Positions 8,975 through 17,262 are shown, counted from the stretch's first letter. The stretch: DNA of 64,000 nucleotides from Litoribacter populi (GCF_007483685.1 NZ_VMKN01000001.1:766599-830598); one strand, 5' to 3'. The notes: generated by a model not told the origin, from the sequence alone. Translations and numbers: made by a program.

Positions 8975-9834
8975 TGGATTCCAGAAGAACAGCCCTCAAA
9001 AAATTAGCAGGTACGGCTCTGTTTGGAGCTTTGCCGGTAACGGGTGTATTTGCTGAAAAGAACAATGATATAAAGGGGAAAATAAACCACTCAGTTTGCA
9101 GGTGGGTATTCAATGATCTGTCCATGCCGGAATTGTGTAAAGTGGTTAAGGGGCTCGGCTTCAATGCTATTGATCTGGTGGGTCCAGCGGATTGGCCGGT
9201 CTTACAGGAGTATGGAGTGGTCAGCTCCATGTGTAACGGCGCCGAAATTAACCTGGTACACGGCTTTAACAACAAGGAGTATCATGCCCAGCTCTGGAAA
9301 AACTATGAGGAAATTATTCCACTTGTGTCCAAAGCTGGATATCAAAATCTGATTTGCTTTTCCGGAAATAGGGATGGAATGGATGAAGAAGAGGGGTTGA
9401 ATAATGCTGTGGAGGGGCTTCAGCGCCTTTTGCCTTTGGCCGAAAAGCATGGTGTGGTACTTCAGCTAGAGTTGCTTAACAGCAAGGTAGATCACCCCGA
9501 TTATATGGCTGACAATTCCCCGTGGGGAGTAGAGTTAGCAAAGCGGTTGGATTCTGAGCACTTCAAGCTATTGTATGATATCTACCACATGCAGATCAAT
9601 GAAGGCGATGTGATCAGAACCATACGGGATAACCACCAATACTTTGGCCACTACCATACGGCTGGAAACCCGGGAAGAAATGAAATCAATGAAACGCAGG
9701 AACTTTATTATCCTGCCATTATGAAAGCGATAGTGGAAACGGGATTTGAAGGCTATGTAGCCCAAGAATTTATCATCACCCGGAAAGATAGGGTGGAATC
9801 CCTGCGGGAAGCTATCCAAATATGTGACGTTTAA
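8974..9834 (+). CDS. Tat-exported TIM-barrel sugar isomerase/lyase (hydroxypyruvate isomerase-like)
   Basis: A 286-residue protein. Residues 1-27 are a twin-arginine signal (DSRRTALKKLAG then a hydrophobic stretch ending VFAEK), so it is exported folded. The rest is a xylose isomerase-like / AP endonuclease 2 TIM barrel: LQLELLNSKVDHPDY and LLYDIYHMQINEGDV carry the metal-binding Glu, Asp and His, and GHYHTAGNPGRNEI and EGYVAQEFI close the barrel. It is annotated in many genomes as hydroxypyruvate isomerase, which itself is cytoplasmic. Export and its neighbours argue for action on a keto-glycoside in the periplasm. The start overlaps the transporter stop by one base; a much longer frame starting at 8857 inside the transporter is not real. 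Confidence 0.85.
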   Translation: MDSRRTALKKLAGTALFGALPVTGVFAEKNNDIKGKINHSVCRWVFNDLSMPELCKVVKGLGFNAIDLVGPADWPVLQEYGVVSSMCNGAEINLVHGFNNKEYHAQLWKNYEEIIPLVSKAGYQNLICFSGNRDGMDEEEGLNNAVEGLQRLLPLAEKHGVVLQLELLNSKVDHPDYMADNSPWGVELAKRLDSEHFKLLYDIYHMQINEGDVIRTIRDNHQYFGHYHTAGNPGRNEINETQELYYPAIMKAIVETGFEGYVAQEFIITRKDRVESLREAIQICDV

Positions 9835-9861
9835 TAATAAGTTAAAAGATTTTCAAAATAT

Positions 9862-11541
9862 ATGGCAAATCAAGAGTACGATGCAATCGTCGTCGGGTCC
9901 GGAATCAGTGGAGGTTGGGCCGCAAAGGAATTGACAGAAAAGGGTCTGAAGGTGTTGATGCTGGAAAGAGGCCAGAATGTAGAACATGTAAAGGATTATA
10001 AGACCGCGACGCAGGCTCCTTGGGAGACCAATTATAGAGGGCGTAGGTCAATAGAGATGATCGAAAACCACCCTGTCCTAAGAAGGGATTATGTGCTGAA
10101 CGAGCTGAATGTAGACTGGTGGGCTCAGGAATCCGAGTCTCCTTATGTTGAGAAAAAGCCTTTCAATTGGTTTCGGGGCTACCAAGTGGGTGGAAGATCC
10201 TTGCTTTGGGGCCGTCAGAGTTACAGGATCGGTGACATAGATTTTGAGGCAAATCTGAAAGAGGGAATAGCTGTGGATTGGCCTATTCGATATAAGGACC
10301 TTGCGCCTTGGTATTCATATGTGGAAAAATTTGCTGGTATCTCCGGAAGCCGCGATGGGCTCGCCCAGTTGCCTGACGGGGATTTTCAGCCAGCAATGGA
10401 GATGAATTGTGTAGAGAAGGATGTTGCTGAGCGAGTGAAAAACCACTTTGAAGGAAAAAGAGTGATTACCATGGGTAGGGTAGCTAATATAACCCAACCA
10501 TTGGAGGGCCGTACCAATTGCCAATACCGAAACAAATGTTGGTTGGGCTGTCCGTTTGGAGCGTATTTTAGTACGCAGTCTTCTACATTGCCTGCAGCCA
10601 TGAAGACGGGTAACCTTACCTTGAGGCCATGGTCTATTGTCACGAGGGTATTGTACGACAAGGATGCCCAAAAGGCTACTGGTGTGGAGGTGTTGGACGC
10701 CGAAACCAATGAAACGATTGAGTATAATGCCAAAATTATATTCTTATGCGCCTCAGCTTTTAACTCAACTGCAATTCTAATGAGAAGCGCCACCGATGTG
10801 TGGGAAGGTGGATTGGGCAGCAGTTCCGGTGAATTGGGCCATAATGTGATGGATCATCATTTCCGGGCTGGAGCCAACGGAATGGTGGATGGATATGATG
10901 ATAAGTATTATTTTGGCCGTAGGCCAAATGGGATTTATATTCCTAGATTCCAGAACATCGATGGTGATAAGCGTGATTACCTGAGAGGCTTTGGCTACCA
11001 GGGTGCGGCAAGCAGAAGCGGCTGGAGTAGAGAGATCGCCGAACTTAATTTCGGGGCGCCGTTAAAAGAAGCCCTCAGCGAACCGGGGCCATGGAGTATG
11101 GGAATTACGGCATTTGGGGAGATTCTTCCATATCATGAAAACACTATCAAGCTTAGCAAGGATACTAAGGATAAGTGGGGTATGGAAGTGTTGGAGATGG
11201 ATGCTGAGATCAAAGAAAATGAGCTCAAGATGCGAAAGGACATGATGGACGATGCCGCCGAAATGCTTGAGGCAGCCGGACTTAGAAATGTCAACACCTA
11301 CGATGCAGGCTACACTTTCGGACAGGGTATCCATGAAATGGGAACCGCCAGGATGGGCCGTGATCCTAAGACCTCGGTTCTCAATGGTAATAATCAGGTT
11401 TGGGATGCTAAGAATGTATTCGTAACCGATGGGGCCTGTATGACCTCGGCAGCGGCTCAGAATCCCTCGTTGACTTATATGGCTCTAACAGCCAGAGCAG
11501 TGGATTTTGCTGTAAAGGAATTGAATAGAAGAAACCTTTAA
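9862..11541 (+). CDS. GMC family FAD oxidoreductase (glycoside dehydrogenase large subunit type)
   Basis: A 559-residue flavoprotein. The FAD-binding Rossmann motif VVGSGISGGWAAKEL is at residues 11-25. A Cys cluster CQYRNKCWLGCPFG at about 220-233 is typical of the membrane-associated glucose/glucoside dehydrogenase subgroup. The C-terminal active site has HEMGTARMG and AAAQNPSLTYMAL, giving the catalytic His/Asn pair. It has no signal peptide of its own; the gene 12 bases downstream encodes a small subunit with a Tat signal, so the pair is probably exported together. The cytochrome c at 5656 would take the electrons. Likely reaction: oxidation of a sugar hydroxyl, by analogy with bacterial glucoside 3-dehydrogenases. 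The substrate is not known. Confidence 0.9.
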   Translation: MANQEYDAIVVGSGISGGWAAKELTEKGLKVLMLERGQNVEHVKDYKTATQAPWETNYRGRRSIEMIENHPVLRRDYVLNELNVDWWAQESESPYVEKKPFNWFRGYQVGGRSLLWGRQSYRIGDIDFEANLKEGIAVDWPIRYKDLAPWYSYVEKFAGISGSRDGLAQLPDGDFQPAMEMNCVEKDVAERVKNHFEGKRVITMGRVANITQPLEGRTNCQYRNKCWLGCPFGAYFSTQSSTLPAAMKTGNLTLRPWSIVTRVLYDKDAQKATGVEVLDAETNETIEYNAKIIFLCASAFNSTAILMRSATDVWEGGLGSSSGELGHNVMDHHFRAGANGMVDGYDDKYYFGRRPNGIYIPRFQNIDGDKRDYLRGFGYQGAASRSGWSREIAELNFGAPLKEALSEPGPWSMGITAFGEILPYHENTIKLSKDTKDKWGMEVLEMDAEIKENELKMRKDMMDDAAEMLEAAGLRNVNTYDAGYTFGQGIHEMGTARMGRDPKTSVLNGNNQVWDAKNVFVTDGACMTSAAAQNPSLTYMALTARAVDFAVKELNRRNL

Positions 11542-11553
11542 AACCAGATAAAA

Positions 11554-12114
11554 ATGGCTATAAATAGAAGAGAAGCATTGAAGAGCATGGTTTTGATGAT
11601 GGGAGGCACCATGATCGGAGCCAATGTCATCCTGACGGGTTGTGCTCCCGAAGATAGGATTGAAGGGTTGGAGTTTTCCGAGGAGGATATTGCTTACATG
11701 GATGAAATTGGTGAAACTATCATTCCAACCACCGATACCCCTGGTGCAAAAGAGGCTGGAGTGGGTTCCTTCATGGTGGTGATGGTAAAAGAAACCTACA
11801 ACCAAGAACAACAAGAGACATTTGTCAATGGGTTGAATTCCCTCAAGAAAAATTTCAAATCTGAAATAGGTGTGGCCTTTATGGATGCTTCTCACGAGCA
11901 AAGGCTCAATTATCTCAATTCCTTAAACGAGGAATTGAGGAGTGGTGACAGTGAAAATGGTCCGAAATATATAAGTATGCTTAAAGACCTTACTGTGTTG
12001 GGGTATTTTACCTCTGAGATAGGTGCCACCCAAGCCTTGAGGTATGTGGAGACGCCAGGAAAGTATGACGGCTGCATGGATTACAAAAAGGGGGATAGAG
12101 CATTTGCACTTTAA
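11554..12114 (+). CDS. Gluconate 2-dehydrogenase subunit 3 family protein (GMC partner)
   Basis: A 186-residue protein with a Tat-type N-terminus (NRREALKSMVLMMGGTMIG) ending in a lipobox-like LTGC at about residues 27-30. The rest matches the gluconate 2-dehydrogenase subunit 3 family, starting at FSEEDIAYMDEIGETIIPTT and ending with a conserved tail around YVETPGKYDGCM. This small subunit binds and carries the GMC flavoprotein through the Tat system, as known for FAD glucose dehydrogenase complexes. It sits 12 bases behind the GMC gene and 12 bases ahead of the second TIM-barrel gene, so all three are one transcript. Confidence 0.9.
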   Translation: MAINRREALKSMVLMMGGTMIGANVILTGCAPEDRIEGLEFSEEDIAYMDEIGETIIPTTDTPGAKEAGVGSFMVVMVKETYNQEQQETFVNGLNSLKKNFKSEIGVAFMDASHEQRLNYLNSLNEELRSGDSENGPKYISMLKDLTVLGYFTSEIGATQALRYVETPGKYDGCMDYKKGDRAFAL

Positions 12115-12126
12115 ATCAAACGATAG

Positions 12127-13017
12127 ATGAGCAACCGTCGAGATTTTATACGATTGAGTTCACTGATGGCTGCAGGGGCATTTTTGCCCTTACAGTTTTG
12201 TGGAAAGCCAGATAAGGTAATTGGAGGCGGTAACGCCGCAGAAGCAAGTTTGGAGAAGTTTGGGATACAGCTTTATTCAGTCAGGGATGAAATGGCTAAA
12301 GATGTAAAGGAGACCATTTCCAAGCTATCTACCTATGGGTACCATTATCTGGAAGGGTATGATGGAGGCAAGGGCATATTCTGGGGGATGAAAAACACGG
12401 AATTCAAACAGGTAGTCGAAGACAATGGGTTGGAATTTGTGGCTTCCCATGCGAATGTATTTGAAAACCTGGAACAGCAAGCCAGTCAAGCTAGTGAGAT
12501 TGGCATGAAGTATCTCATCTGTCCGTGGGTAGGTCCTCAAGAAAGCATGGAGGAATTTAAGCGCCTTGCTGATGAGTTTAACAGGGTAGGCAAAGTCTGC
12601 AAAGAGGAAGGGGTAAGGTTTGCTTACCATAATCACGGTTATACCTTTGAGGAGCTTGAAGGTCAGATGCCTCAGGATTACCTGCTGGAAAACACGGATC
12701 CAGAGCTTGTTGATTTCGAAATGGATATTTATTGGGTTAAAACACCCGGTAAGGATCCAAAAGCATATTTTGAGAAGTATCCTGACAGGTTTAAGCTATG
12801 TCATATAAAGGACAGGATGATTGACGCACCTGCAGATGAGGCTAATGCCTCAACAATTATTGGGGAAGGATCGATTGATTTTTCTTCTATTTTGAGAGTT
12901 GGAAAGGATAATGGGTTAGAGTATTTCTTTGCAGAACAGGAAAGATATGACAACAGTACACCCATGGAAAGTGCAATGAAAAATGCGGAATATTTGAAAA
13001 ATCTCCGTTTGGGGTAG
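12127..13017 (+). CDS. Tat-exported sugar phosphate isomerase/epimerase-like TIM-barrel protein
   Basis: A 296-residue protein. The N-terminus SNRRDFIRLSSLMAAGAF is a Tat signal, followed by a lipobox-like LQFC, so it may be a Tat lipoprotein. The domain is the same xylose isomerase-like TIM barrel as at 8974 but of a different subgroup: EKFGIQLYSVRDEM opens the barrel, VRFAYHNHGYTFEEL and DFEMDIYWVKTPGKDP supply metal ligands, and KLCHIKDRM is near the end. It is last in the operon with the GMC complex. Two exported TIM-barrel enzymes plus a DUF1080 protein fit a route that oxidises, cleaves and rearranges glycosides in the periplasm. Individual reactions cannot be assigned from sequence. 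Confidence 0.87.
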   Translation: MSNRRDFIRLSSLMAAGAFLPLQFCGKPDKVIGGGNAAEASLEKFGIQLYSVRDEMAKDVKETISKLSTYGYHYLEGYDGGKGIFWGMKNTEFKQVVEDNGLEFVASHANVFENLEQQASQASEIGMKYLICPWVGPQESMEEFKRLADEFNRVGKVCKEEGVRFAYHNHGYTFEELEGQMPQDYLLENTDPELVDFEMDIYWVKTPGKDPKAYFEKYPDRFKLCHIKDRMIDAPADEANASTIIGEGSIDFSSILRVGKDNGLEYFFAEQERYDNSTPMESAMKNAEYLKNLRLG

Positions 13018-13094
13018 TGTACTAATATTTGGTGATAAGAACCTAAATAATTGATGGCCCGAACTTTTGCATATAGGTGCCCGTTGTTTTAAGT

Positions 13095-13820
13095 ATGAAT
13101 TGGATCGCAGGCGTTGTTTATACATTTATACCTTTCTTATCCGTTATCAGTTTTATGCTATACGAAACCCCAGTCATGGAAGCTGTAGAGGCTACTCCCA
13201 TGTCAAAATCAGACACCGTAGAAATAAATAAATCAGATACTGAAGACCTAGAGAAACTGGCAGAGAATAAAGTAATTCCCGAAGAGATAAGAGAAGTTAC
13301 CCTGAGGGCCTTATCACATTACCCGGAACTTGAGGATGTGGAAATTCATTTTGAGCTACTTGACAATATCCGTGGCTCGGTGATGCAGGCCCAACCTAAA
13401 TTTGGGTCTTTGCTTTTTAACAGCAAGGCTAACAGGAAATACAGAGTAAAAATCAGTAGACAGCTTGAGTTGGATGATGAATGGCTTCCTATAGAAGAGG
13501 TGCCGGACAACGTTCTTCTTGGTTGGATTGGCCATGAGCTTGGTCATGTGATGGATTACCTTGACCGTAGCCGTGTGGGGATGATCATCTTTGGCGCTAG
13601 GTATGTTACTTCTAATAACTTTGTGACGAAAGCGGAAATCACCGCGGATAGTCATGCCATTGCAAGTGGGTTAGGTAACTACCTGGTAGATACCAAAAAC
13701 TTTATATTAAGCAACGACCGCCTTCCTGAAGATTATAGGAACAAGATCAGAGAATTGTATATGTCCCCTGGGGAGATTATGACATTAGTAGAAGTTGAAG
13801 AAGAAGAGGATGATACTTAA
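13095..13820 (+). CDS. Putative membrane-anchored zinc metallopeptidase (HELGH)
   Basis: A 241-residue protein of unknown family. An N-terminal hydrophobic segment (WIAGVVYTFIPFLSVISFML) could anchor it or serve as an uncleaved signal. An acidic linker follows. The HExxH-type zinc site is in GHELGHVMDYLDRS at about residues 150-163, and a downstream Glu in TKAEITADSHAIASG resembles the third ligand of M48-like gluzincins. The start at 13095 (ATG) is preferred over the GTG at 13077. The final codons form one arm of a terminator. The catalytic site looks intact; the substrate is unknown. Confidence 0.65.
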   Translation: MNWIAGVVYTFIPFLSVISFMLYETPVMEAVEATPMSKSDTVEINKSDTEDLEKLAENKVIPEEIREVTLRALSHYPELEDVEIHFELLDNIRGSVMQAQPKFGSLLFNSKANRKYRVKISRQLELDDEWLPIEEVPDNVLLGWIGHELGHVMDYLDRSRVGMIIFGARYVTSNNFVTKAEITADSHAIASGLGNYLVDTKNFILSNDRLPEDYRNKIRELYMSPGEIMTLVEVEEEEDDT

Positions 13821-13836
13821 TCATCCTCTTTTTTTG
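13804..13836 (+). terminator. Terminator overlapping the metallopeptidase stop codon
   Basis: AAGAGGATGA at 13804-13813 pairs with TCATCCTCTT at 13821-13830 (10 bp), with a seven-base loop containing the TAA stop, followed by a T run. The left arm is coding sequence. The convergent gene ends at 13839, so the hairpin may serve both sides. Confidence 0.85.
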
Positions 13837-13838
13837 TA

Positions 13839-14630
13839 TTAATTTAGAATTGCTTTTATTCTTTCTAAAGATTCTTCTCTCGCCAACCTGTTTCCCTCAC
13901 TGGCATCAGGTCCTTCACCGCTTCTCATGTAGGCGTGTCCGGCTTCATCATAGATTTCATATTCAAAGGACTTGCCTTTTTCCTTCATCATCTCTTCAGA
14001 GGTTTCAATAGTGGCGTTAACTCTTTGGTCATTTTCCCCATAAAATCCATATACTGGGGCATTGATTTTGGCGATTTGCTCGGGGTCTTTAGGTCCTGTG
14101 CCGTAGAAGACTAATGCCTCGCTGATGTTTGGTTGATGCGTGGCATAATTGTAAGTTTGGGACCCACCCCAACAGAATCCTATCACTGATACCTCTCCGC
14201 TGCCTCCATCCACTGTTTGAAGATATTCAAATGCAGAGTCTAGGTCTTTCATGACTTGTTGGTTGTCCAGGGCATAGATGCCCTCTCTGGCGTCATCCTG
14301 ATTGGCAAAATCACGGGTGGATTTTTTTGAGTTATCGAAATCGGACAATAGGTCCGGAGCCAGGGCAATGTAGCCCATTTCTGCCAATTGGTCGGCCATG
14401 GCCCTTACCCAATCGGTGAGACCTCTGTTTTCATGTATGACAATGAGGGTTTTAGCATTTTCAGCTTTTTCGGGGAAAACTAGGAATCCGCGGACATTTC
14501 TGCCGTCCTGATCCATATTGATCCACTCGTGGTGTCGTGGGGAGTTTTCAAGTCTTTCAAGATCCCTGTCTTGTGCTTTCAGAGCCCCAGCAAATAAAAG
14601 TGCTGCGCAAAATAAGAATAGTTTTTTCAT
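13839..14630 (-). CDS. Dienelactone hydrolase family protein, secreted
   Basis: A 263-residue alpha/beta hydrolase with a Sec signal peptide (MKKLFLFCAALLFAGALKAQ). Strand-turn motifs of the family are present: LIVIHENRGLTDWVRAMAD carries the conserved Glu, VIGFCWGGSQTYNYA carries the nucleophilic Cys, and YGENDQRVNA and DEAGHAYMR provide the Asp and His of the triad. Length is slightly above the canonical 230-250 because of the signal peptide. Dienelactone hydrolases cleave lactones or esters; secreted Bacteroidetes members are poorly characterised. It stands alone between a convergent metallopeptidase and a divergent Lon-domain gene. Confidence 0.9.
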   Translation of the reverse strand: MKKLFLFCAALLFAGALKAQDRDLERLENSPRHHEWINMDQDGRNVRGFLVFPEKAENAKTLIVIHENRGLTDWVRAMADQLAEMGYIALAPDLLSDFDNSKKSTRDFANQDDAREGIYALDNQQVMKDLDSAFEYLQTVDGGSGEVSVIGFCWGGSQTYNYATHQPNISEALVFYGTGPKDPEQIAKINAPVYGFYGENDQRVNATIETSEEMMKEKGKSFEYEIYDEAGHAYMRSGEGPDASEGNRLAREESLERIKAILN

Positions 14631-14703
14631 AGAGTTCCAACTAGCGGTTAATGATACTGTTCAGTAATTTACAACTAATTCCGGAAAGTAGAGTTTATTG
14701 ACT

Positions 14704-15330
14704 ATGGACGCATATCTGCCATTATTCCCCTTAAAACTTGTTGCTTTCCCAGGAGAGGATCTCAGTCTTCACATCTTTGAGCCTAGATATAAACAGCTGA
14801 TAAATGACTGCAAGGAGACGGGTAGTAATTTTGGAGTAGGGGTTTATTTAAAAGAACTGACCACATTTGGTACTGAGGTCGAATTGGTGCAGATTGTTCA
14901 GACTTATGAAGATGGGCGGATGGATATAAAGACAAAAGCAATCCAGCCATTTGAGATTTTGAGATTTGAGAATCCCCAGGAAGGCAAACTATATCCTGGT
15001 GGGGAGATAGCATATCTAGAAAACGATCCGCACGTTTCAGAGGTCATCTATCAGCAGTTTTTGTTTTACCTTAAAGAAATGTTGAGGCTGCTGCAATACG
15101 ATGCAGATATCAGCAAGTTTCAGGTGACTTCCTTCACCTTTGCCCATGTGGTTGGACTAAAGCTGGAGGAGGAGTTTGAACTGTTGTTGATGCAAAAGGA
15201 GTCTGAAAGGCAGGAATATTTGATCCTGCATTTCAAAAAGATGATACCTGTGATGAAGGATCTGCAACACGCTAAGGAGAAAATCCGAATGAATGGGCAT
15301 TTCAAATATTTAGATCCCTTAGACTTTTAA
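14704..15330 (+). CDS. LON substrate-binding domain protein
   Basis: A 208-residue protein made only of the Lon N-terminal (PUA-like) domain, without ATPase or protease parts. The signature LPLFPLKLVAFPGEDLSLHIFEPRYKQLI is split here as LPLFPLKLVAFPGEDL and HIFEPRYKQLI. The C-terminal part is helical. Such stand-alone domains are common in Bacteroidetes and their role is unclear; substrate capture or regulation of Lon is possible. The ATG at 14704 is chosen over the TTG at 14698. The stop overlaps the convergent gene by four bases. Confidence 0.85.
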   Translation: MDAYLPLFPLKLVAFPGEDLSLHIFEPRYKQLINDCKETGSNFGVGVYLKELTTFGTEVELVQIVQTYEDGRMDIKTKAIQPFEILRFENPQEGKLYPGGEIAYLENDPHVSEVIYQQFLFYLKEMLRLLQYDADISKFQVTSFTFAHVVGLKLEEEFELLLMQKESERQEYLILHFKKMIPVMKDLQHAKEKIRMNGHFKYLDPLDF

Positions 15331-16055
15331 AGCTTGGTGACGTTCTGTTTTTTAACATAAGCTTTGCGGTCTTCCCACGTGATTTCAAACCATGTGTCTT
15401 TTGTGGAATTAATTTGGATGCGGTGACCGACATCTACTTTGCTGATCAGGTTGCCTCCCGCGGTTGGTTGGTCCATGATCAGGGTAGGACTGCCGGTAAT
15501 GATAGCCCTATTGGGCGGCTTTAGATAGTTATTGCTCAAAAAAATCATCACTATCAAAACAAAACTAGGAATGAAGAAGGCCGGTTTAGATGCTTTATCT
15601 CGGTTTCGGACAAATAAAACCAGAAAAATGGCCAAGCAAATGGTGAGAAGAGCGGTGATTTCTATGCGGTTGTCTATCAGGATTTTGAAGAACTGTTCTT
15701 GATCTGATACCTGATAGCCGATAAGATAAGGCTGCTCCGTGAGGTTGCGGATTTTAGTAGTGACACGCTGGTTAGGGTTGTGTTCATAATATTTGCTGAG
15801 GTATAGAGTAGTCTTTGGGTAGTCGCCCATACCTTCGGTGATGAAAGCCATTTTGAGTAGCATGGCAGGAGAGTAGGTTTGCTGCTCAAAGTACAGATTT
15901 TCGTAGACTGCAAGAGCTTCTTTGTAATTTTGAGTATTAAACAAAGAATCTGCTAAATTTTGATTGTTTGTATTGGCTTGACAATTAATACTTTGTGATA
16001 TGGTCGTCAAAAATATTAATAATATTGCAAGAAAGATTCGCTGTAAGTTTGGCAT
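15327..16055 (-). CDS. TPR and SH3-like membrane protein
   Basis: A 242-residue protein. Residues 1-27 are a signal peptide, about 30-100 form TPR-like helices (NLADSLFNTQNYKEALAVYE; ALLKM and DYPKTTLYLSKYYEHNP), two membrane segments follow (ITALLTICLAIFLVLFV and FFIPSFVLIVMIFLSN), and the C-terminus is a bacterial SH3-like domain (VGHRIQINSTKDTWFEITW, then AYVKKQNVTKL). The layout resembles BatE-like proteins of Bacteroidetes but no other Bat gene is nearby, so I do not name it. A good TAnnTTTG-type promoter lies just upstream at 16094-16122. Confidence 0.75.
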   Translation of the reverse strand: MPNLQRIFLAILLIFLTTISQSINCQANTNNQNLADSLFNTQNYKEALAVYENLYFEQQTYSPAMLLKMAFITEGMGDYPKTTLYLSKYYEHNPNQRVTTKIRNLTEQPYLIGYQVSDQEQFFKILIDNRIEITALLTICLAIFLVLFVRNRDKASKPAFFIPSFVLIVMIFLSNNYLKPPNRAIITGSPTLIMDQPTAGGNLISKVDVGHRIQINSTKDTWFEITWEDRKAYVKKQNVTKL

Positions 16056-16093
16056 TTTAAAATAGTCCGCTTAAATTTGCAGTCCAATTACGA

Positions 16094-16122
16094 CAAAGAT
16101 ATAGCAAAAAGCAAGTCTCAAA
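16094..16122 (-). promoter_or_regulatory. Bacteroidetes-type promoter (TTTG / TAnnTTTG)
   Basis: On the minus strand, TTTG (16122-16119) and TATCTTTG (16101-16094) are separated by 17 bases, close to the Bacteroidetes -33/-7 consensus. The start codon of the TPR/SH3 gene lies about 40 bases downstream. Confidence 0.6.
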
Positions 16123-16175
16123 TCGTAAAAATTTAAAGCTGTAAGGGCTTTAAAGGCATAAAATGATTTAATACT

Positions 16176-16800
16176 GATTCCGTAGCTCAGCTGGTAGAGC
16201 ATGCCGACTTTTGGTCGGGAGGGTCCTAGGTTTGAGCATCAGCGGGAGATGATAATGTGCGATGTCGAAAGGATATCGAAATAGAAATATTGATAATACT
16301 GATTCCGTAGCTCAGCTGGTAGAGAATCCCGACTTTTGGTCGGGAGGGTCCTAGGTTTGAGCGTCAGCGGGAGATGATAATGTTCGATGTCGAAAGGATA
16401 TCGAAATAGAAATATTGATAATACTGATTCCGTAGCTCAGCTGGTAGAGCATCCCGACTTTTGGTCGGGAGGGTCCTAGGTTTGAGCATCAGCGGGAGAT
16501 GATAATGTGCGATGTCGAAAGGATATCGAAATAGAAATATTGATAATACTGATTCCGTAGCTCAGCTGGTAGAGCATCCCGACTTTTGGTCGGGAGGGTC
16601 CTAGGTTTGAGCGTCAGCGGGAGATGATAATGTTCGATGTCGAAAGGATATCGAAATAGAAATATTGATAATACTGATTCCGTAGCTCAGCTGGTAGAGC
16701 ATCCCGACTTTTGGTCGGGAGGGTCCTAGGTTCGAGCATCAGCGGGAGATAATAATGTGCGATGTCGAAAGGATATCGAAATAGAAATATTGATAATACT
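16176..16800 (+). repeat. Five tandem 125-bp units with decayed tRNA-Lys-like sequences
   Basis: Units begin at 16176, 16301, 16426, 16551 and 16676; the sixth start, 16801, is the intact tRNA-Lys. Each unit has about 72 bases of tRNA-like sequence (GATTCCGTAGCTCAGCTGG, an anticodon arm with CCCGACTTTTGGTCGGG, then a T-arm-like part) and a spacer of about 53 bases. The acceptor stem is mispaired at its outer end and the T stem has at least two mismatches, so they are probably not functional tRNAs. Units 1, 3 and 5 share GAGCATC and GTGCGATG; units 2 and 4 share GAGCGTC and GTTCGATG, so growth was partly by 250-bp doublets. No ORF is supported here. Confidence 0.9.
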
Positions 16801-16873
16801 GATTCCGTAGCTCAGCTGGTAGAGCAATACACTTTTAATGTATGGGTCCTGGGTTCGAGCCCCAGCGGGATCA
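16801..16873 (+). tRNA. tRNA-Lys (anticodon TTT), copy 1
   Basis: 73 bases with a complete cloverleaf. The acceptor GATTCCG pairs with CGGGATC, discriminator A; the anticodon arm is ATACA-CTTTTAA-TGTAT; the T arm is CTGGG-TTCGAGC-CCCAG. CCA is not encoded. It is identical to the copy at 17437 and is in phase with the 125-bp repeat array before it. Confidence 0.95.
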
Positions 16874-16880
16874 CAGGTTG

Positions 16881-16914
16881 AAGTACGAGGTACGAAGTTA
16901 GAAGTACGAAGTAT
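16881..16914. repeat. AAGTACGAAGT-type short tandem repeat
   Basis: Degenerate 7-8 base units (AAGTACGAGG, TACGAAGTTAG, AAGTACGAAG) in the spacer between tRNA-Lys and tRNA-Pro. Related sequences lie at 17263-17296 and 29751-29776. Confidence 0.75.
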
Positions 16915-16928
16915 GGAGATTGATTGTT

Positions 16929-17002
16929 CGGGGTGTAGCGTAGCCCGGTATCGCGCCTCGTTTGGGACGAGGAGGTCGTAGGTTCGAATCCTGCCACCCC
17001 GA
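16929..17002 (+). tRNA. tRNA-Pro (anticodon TGG)
   Basis: 74 bases. The acceptor CGGGGTG pairs with CACCCCG, discriminator A; the anticodon arm is CCTCG-TTTGGGA-CGAGG with anticodon TGG; the T arm GTAGG-TTCGAAT-CCTGC pairs with one wobble. CCA is not encoded. It looks functional. Confidence 0.95.
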
Positions 17003-17098
17003 CAAAATTTCCTTTTCTGAAGCTTGCTGGGTGTAAAGTCAGGTAAGGGTCCAGAAAATAAGCTTGCCCACGGCAAGATGGAAATTTTAATTAGGTTA

Positions 17099-17170
17099 GG
17101 TTCCGTAGCTCAACTGGATAGAGCATCCCGACTTGCAAAGTCGGGAAGGTTTCAGGTTCGAGTTATAGAA
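17099..17170 (+). pseudogene. Chimeric pseudo-tRNA: Arg-like body with a GCA anticodon arm
   Basis: The 5' part (GTTCCGTAGCTCAACTGGATA) matches the tRNA-Arg at 17184, but the anticodon arm is the CCCGACTTGCAAAGTCGGG hairpin found in other pseudo-tRNAs here. The 3' end is lost after TTCGAGTTATAG, so there is no T stem or acceptor partner. Confidence 0.75.
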
Positions 17171-17183
17171 TTTAATGAAGATT

Positions 17184-17257
17184 GGTCCCGTAGCTCAACT
17201 GGATAGAGCAACTGCCTTCTAAGCAGTAGGTTTCAGGTTCGAGTCCTGACGGGATCA
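17184..17257 (+). tRNA. tRNA-Arg (anticodon TCT)
   Basis: 74 bases. The acceptor GGTCCCG pairs with CGGGATC (one G-T), discriminator A; the anticodon arm is ACTGC-CTTCTAA-GCAGT; the T arm is TCAGG-TTCGAGT-CCTGA. CCA is not encoded. It looks functional. Confidence 0.95.
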
Positions 17258-17262
17258 CATTG

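Noticed and set aside
16176..16800. 125-bp tandem repeat as a possible CRISPR array
   Set aside because: The spacers are also repeated, the unit is too long, and the conserved part is tRNA-derived. No cas genes are present.
16726..17076. Minus-strand frames across tRNA-Lys and tRNA-Pro
   Set aside because: They are reverse-complement translations of tRNA genes and have no protein character.
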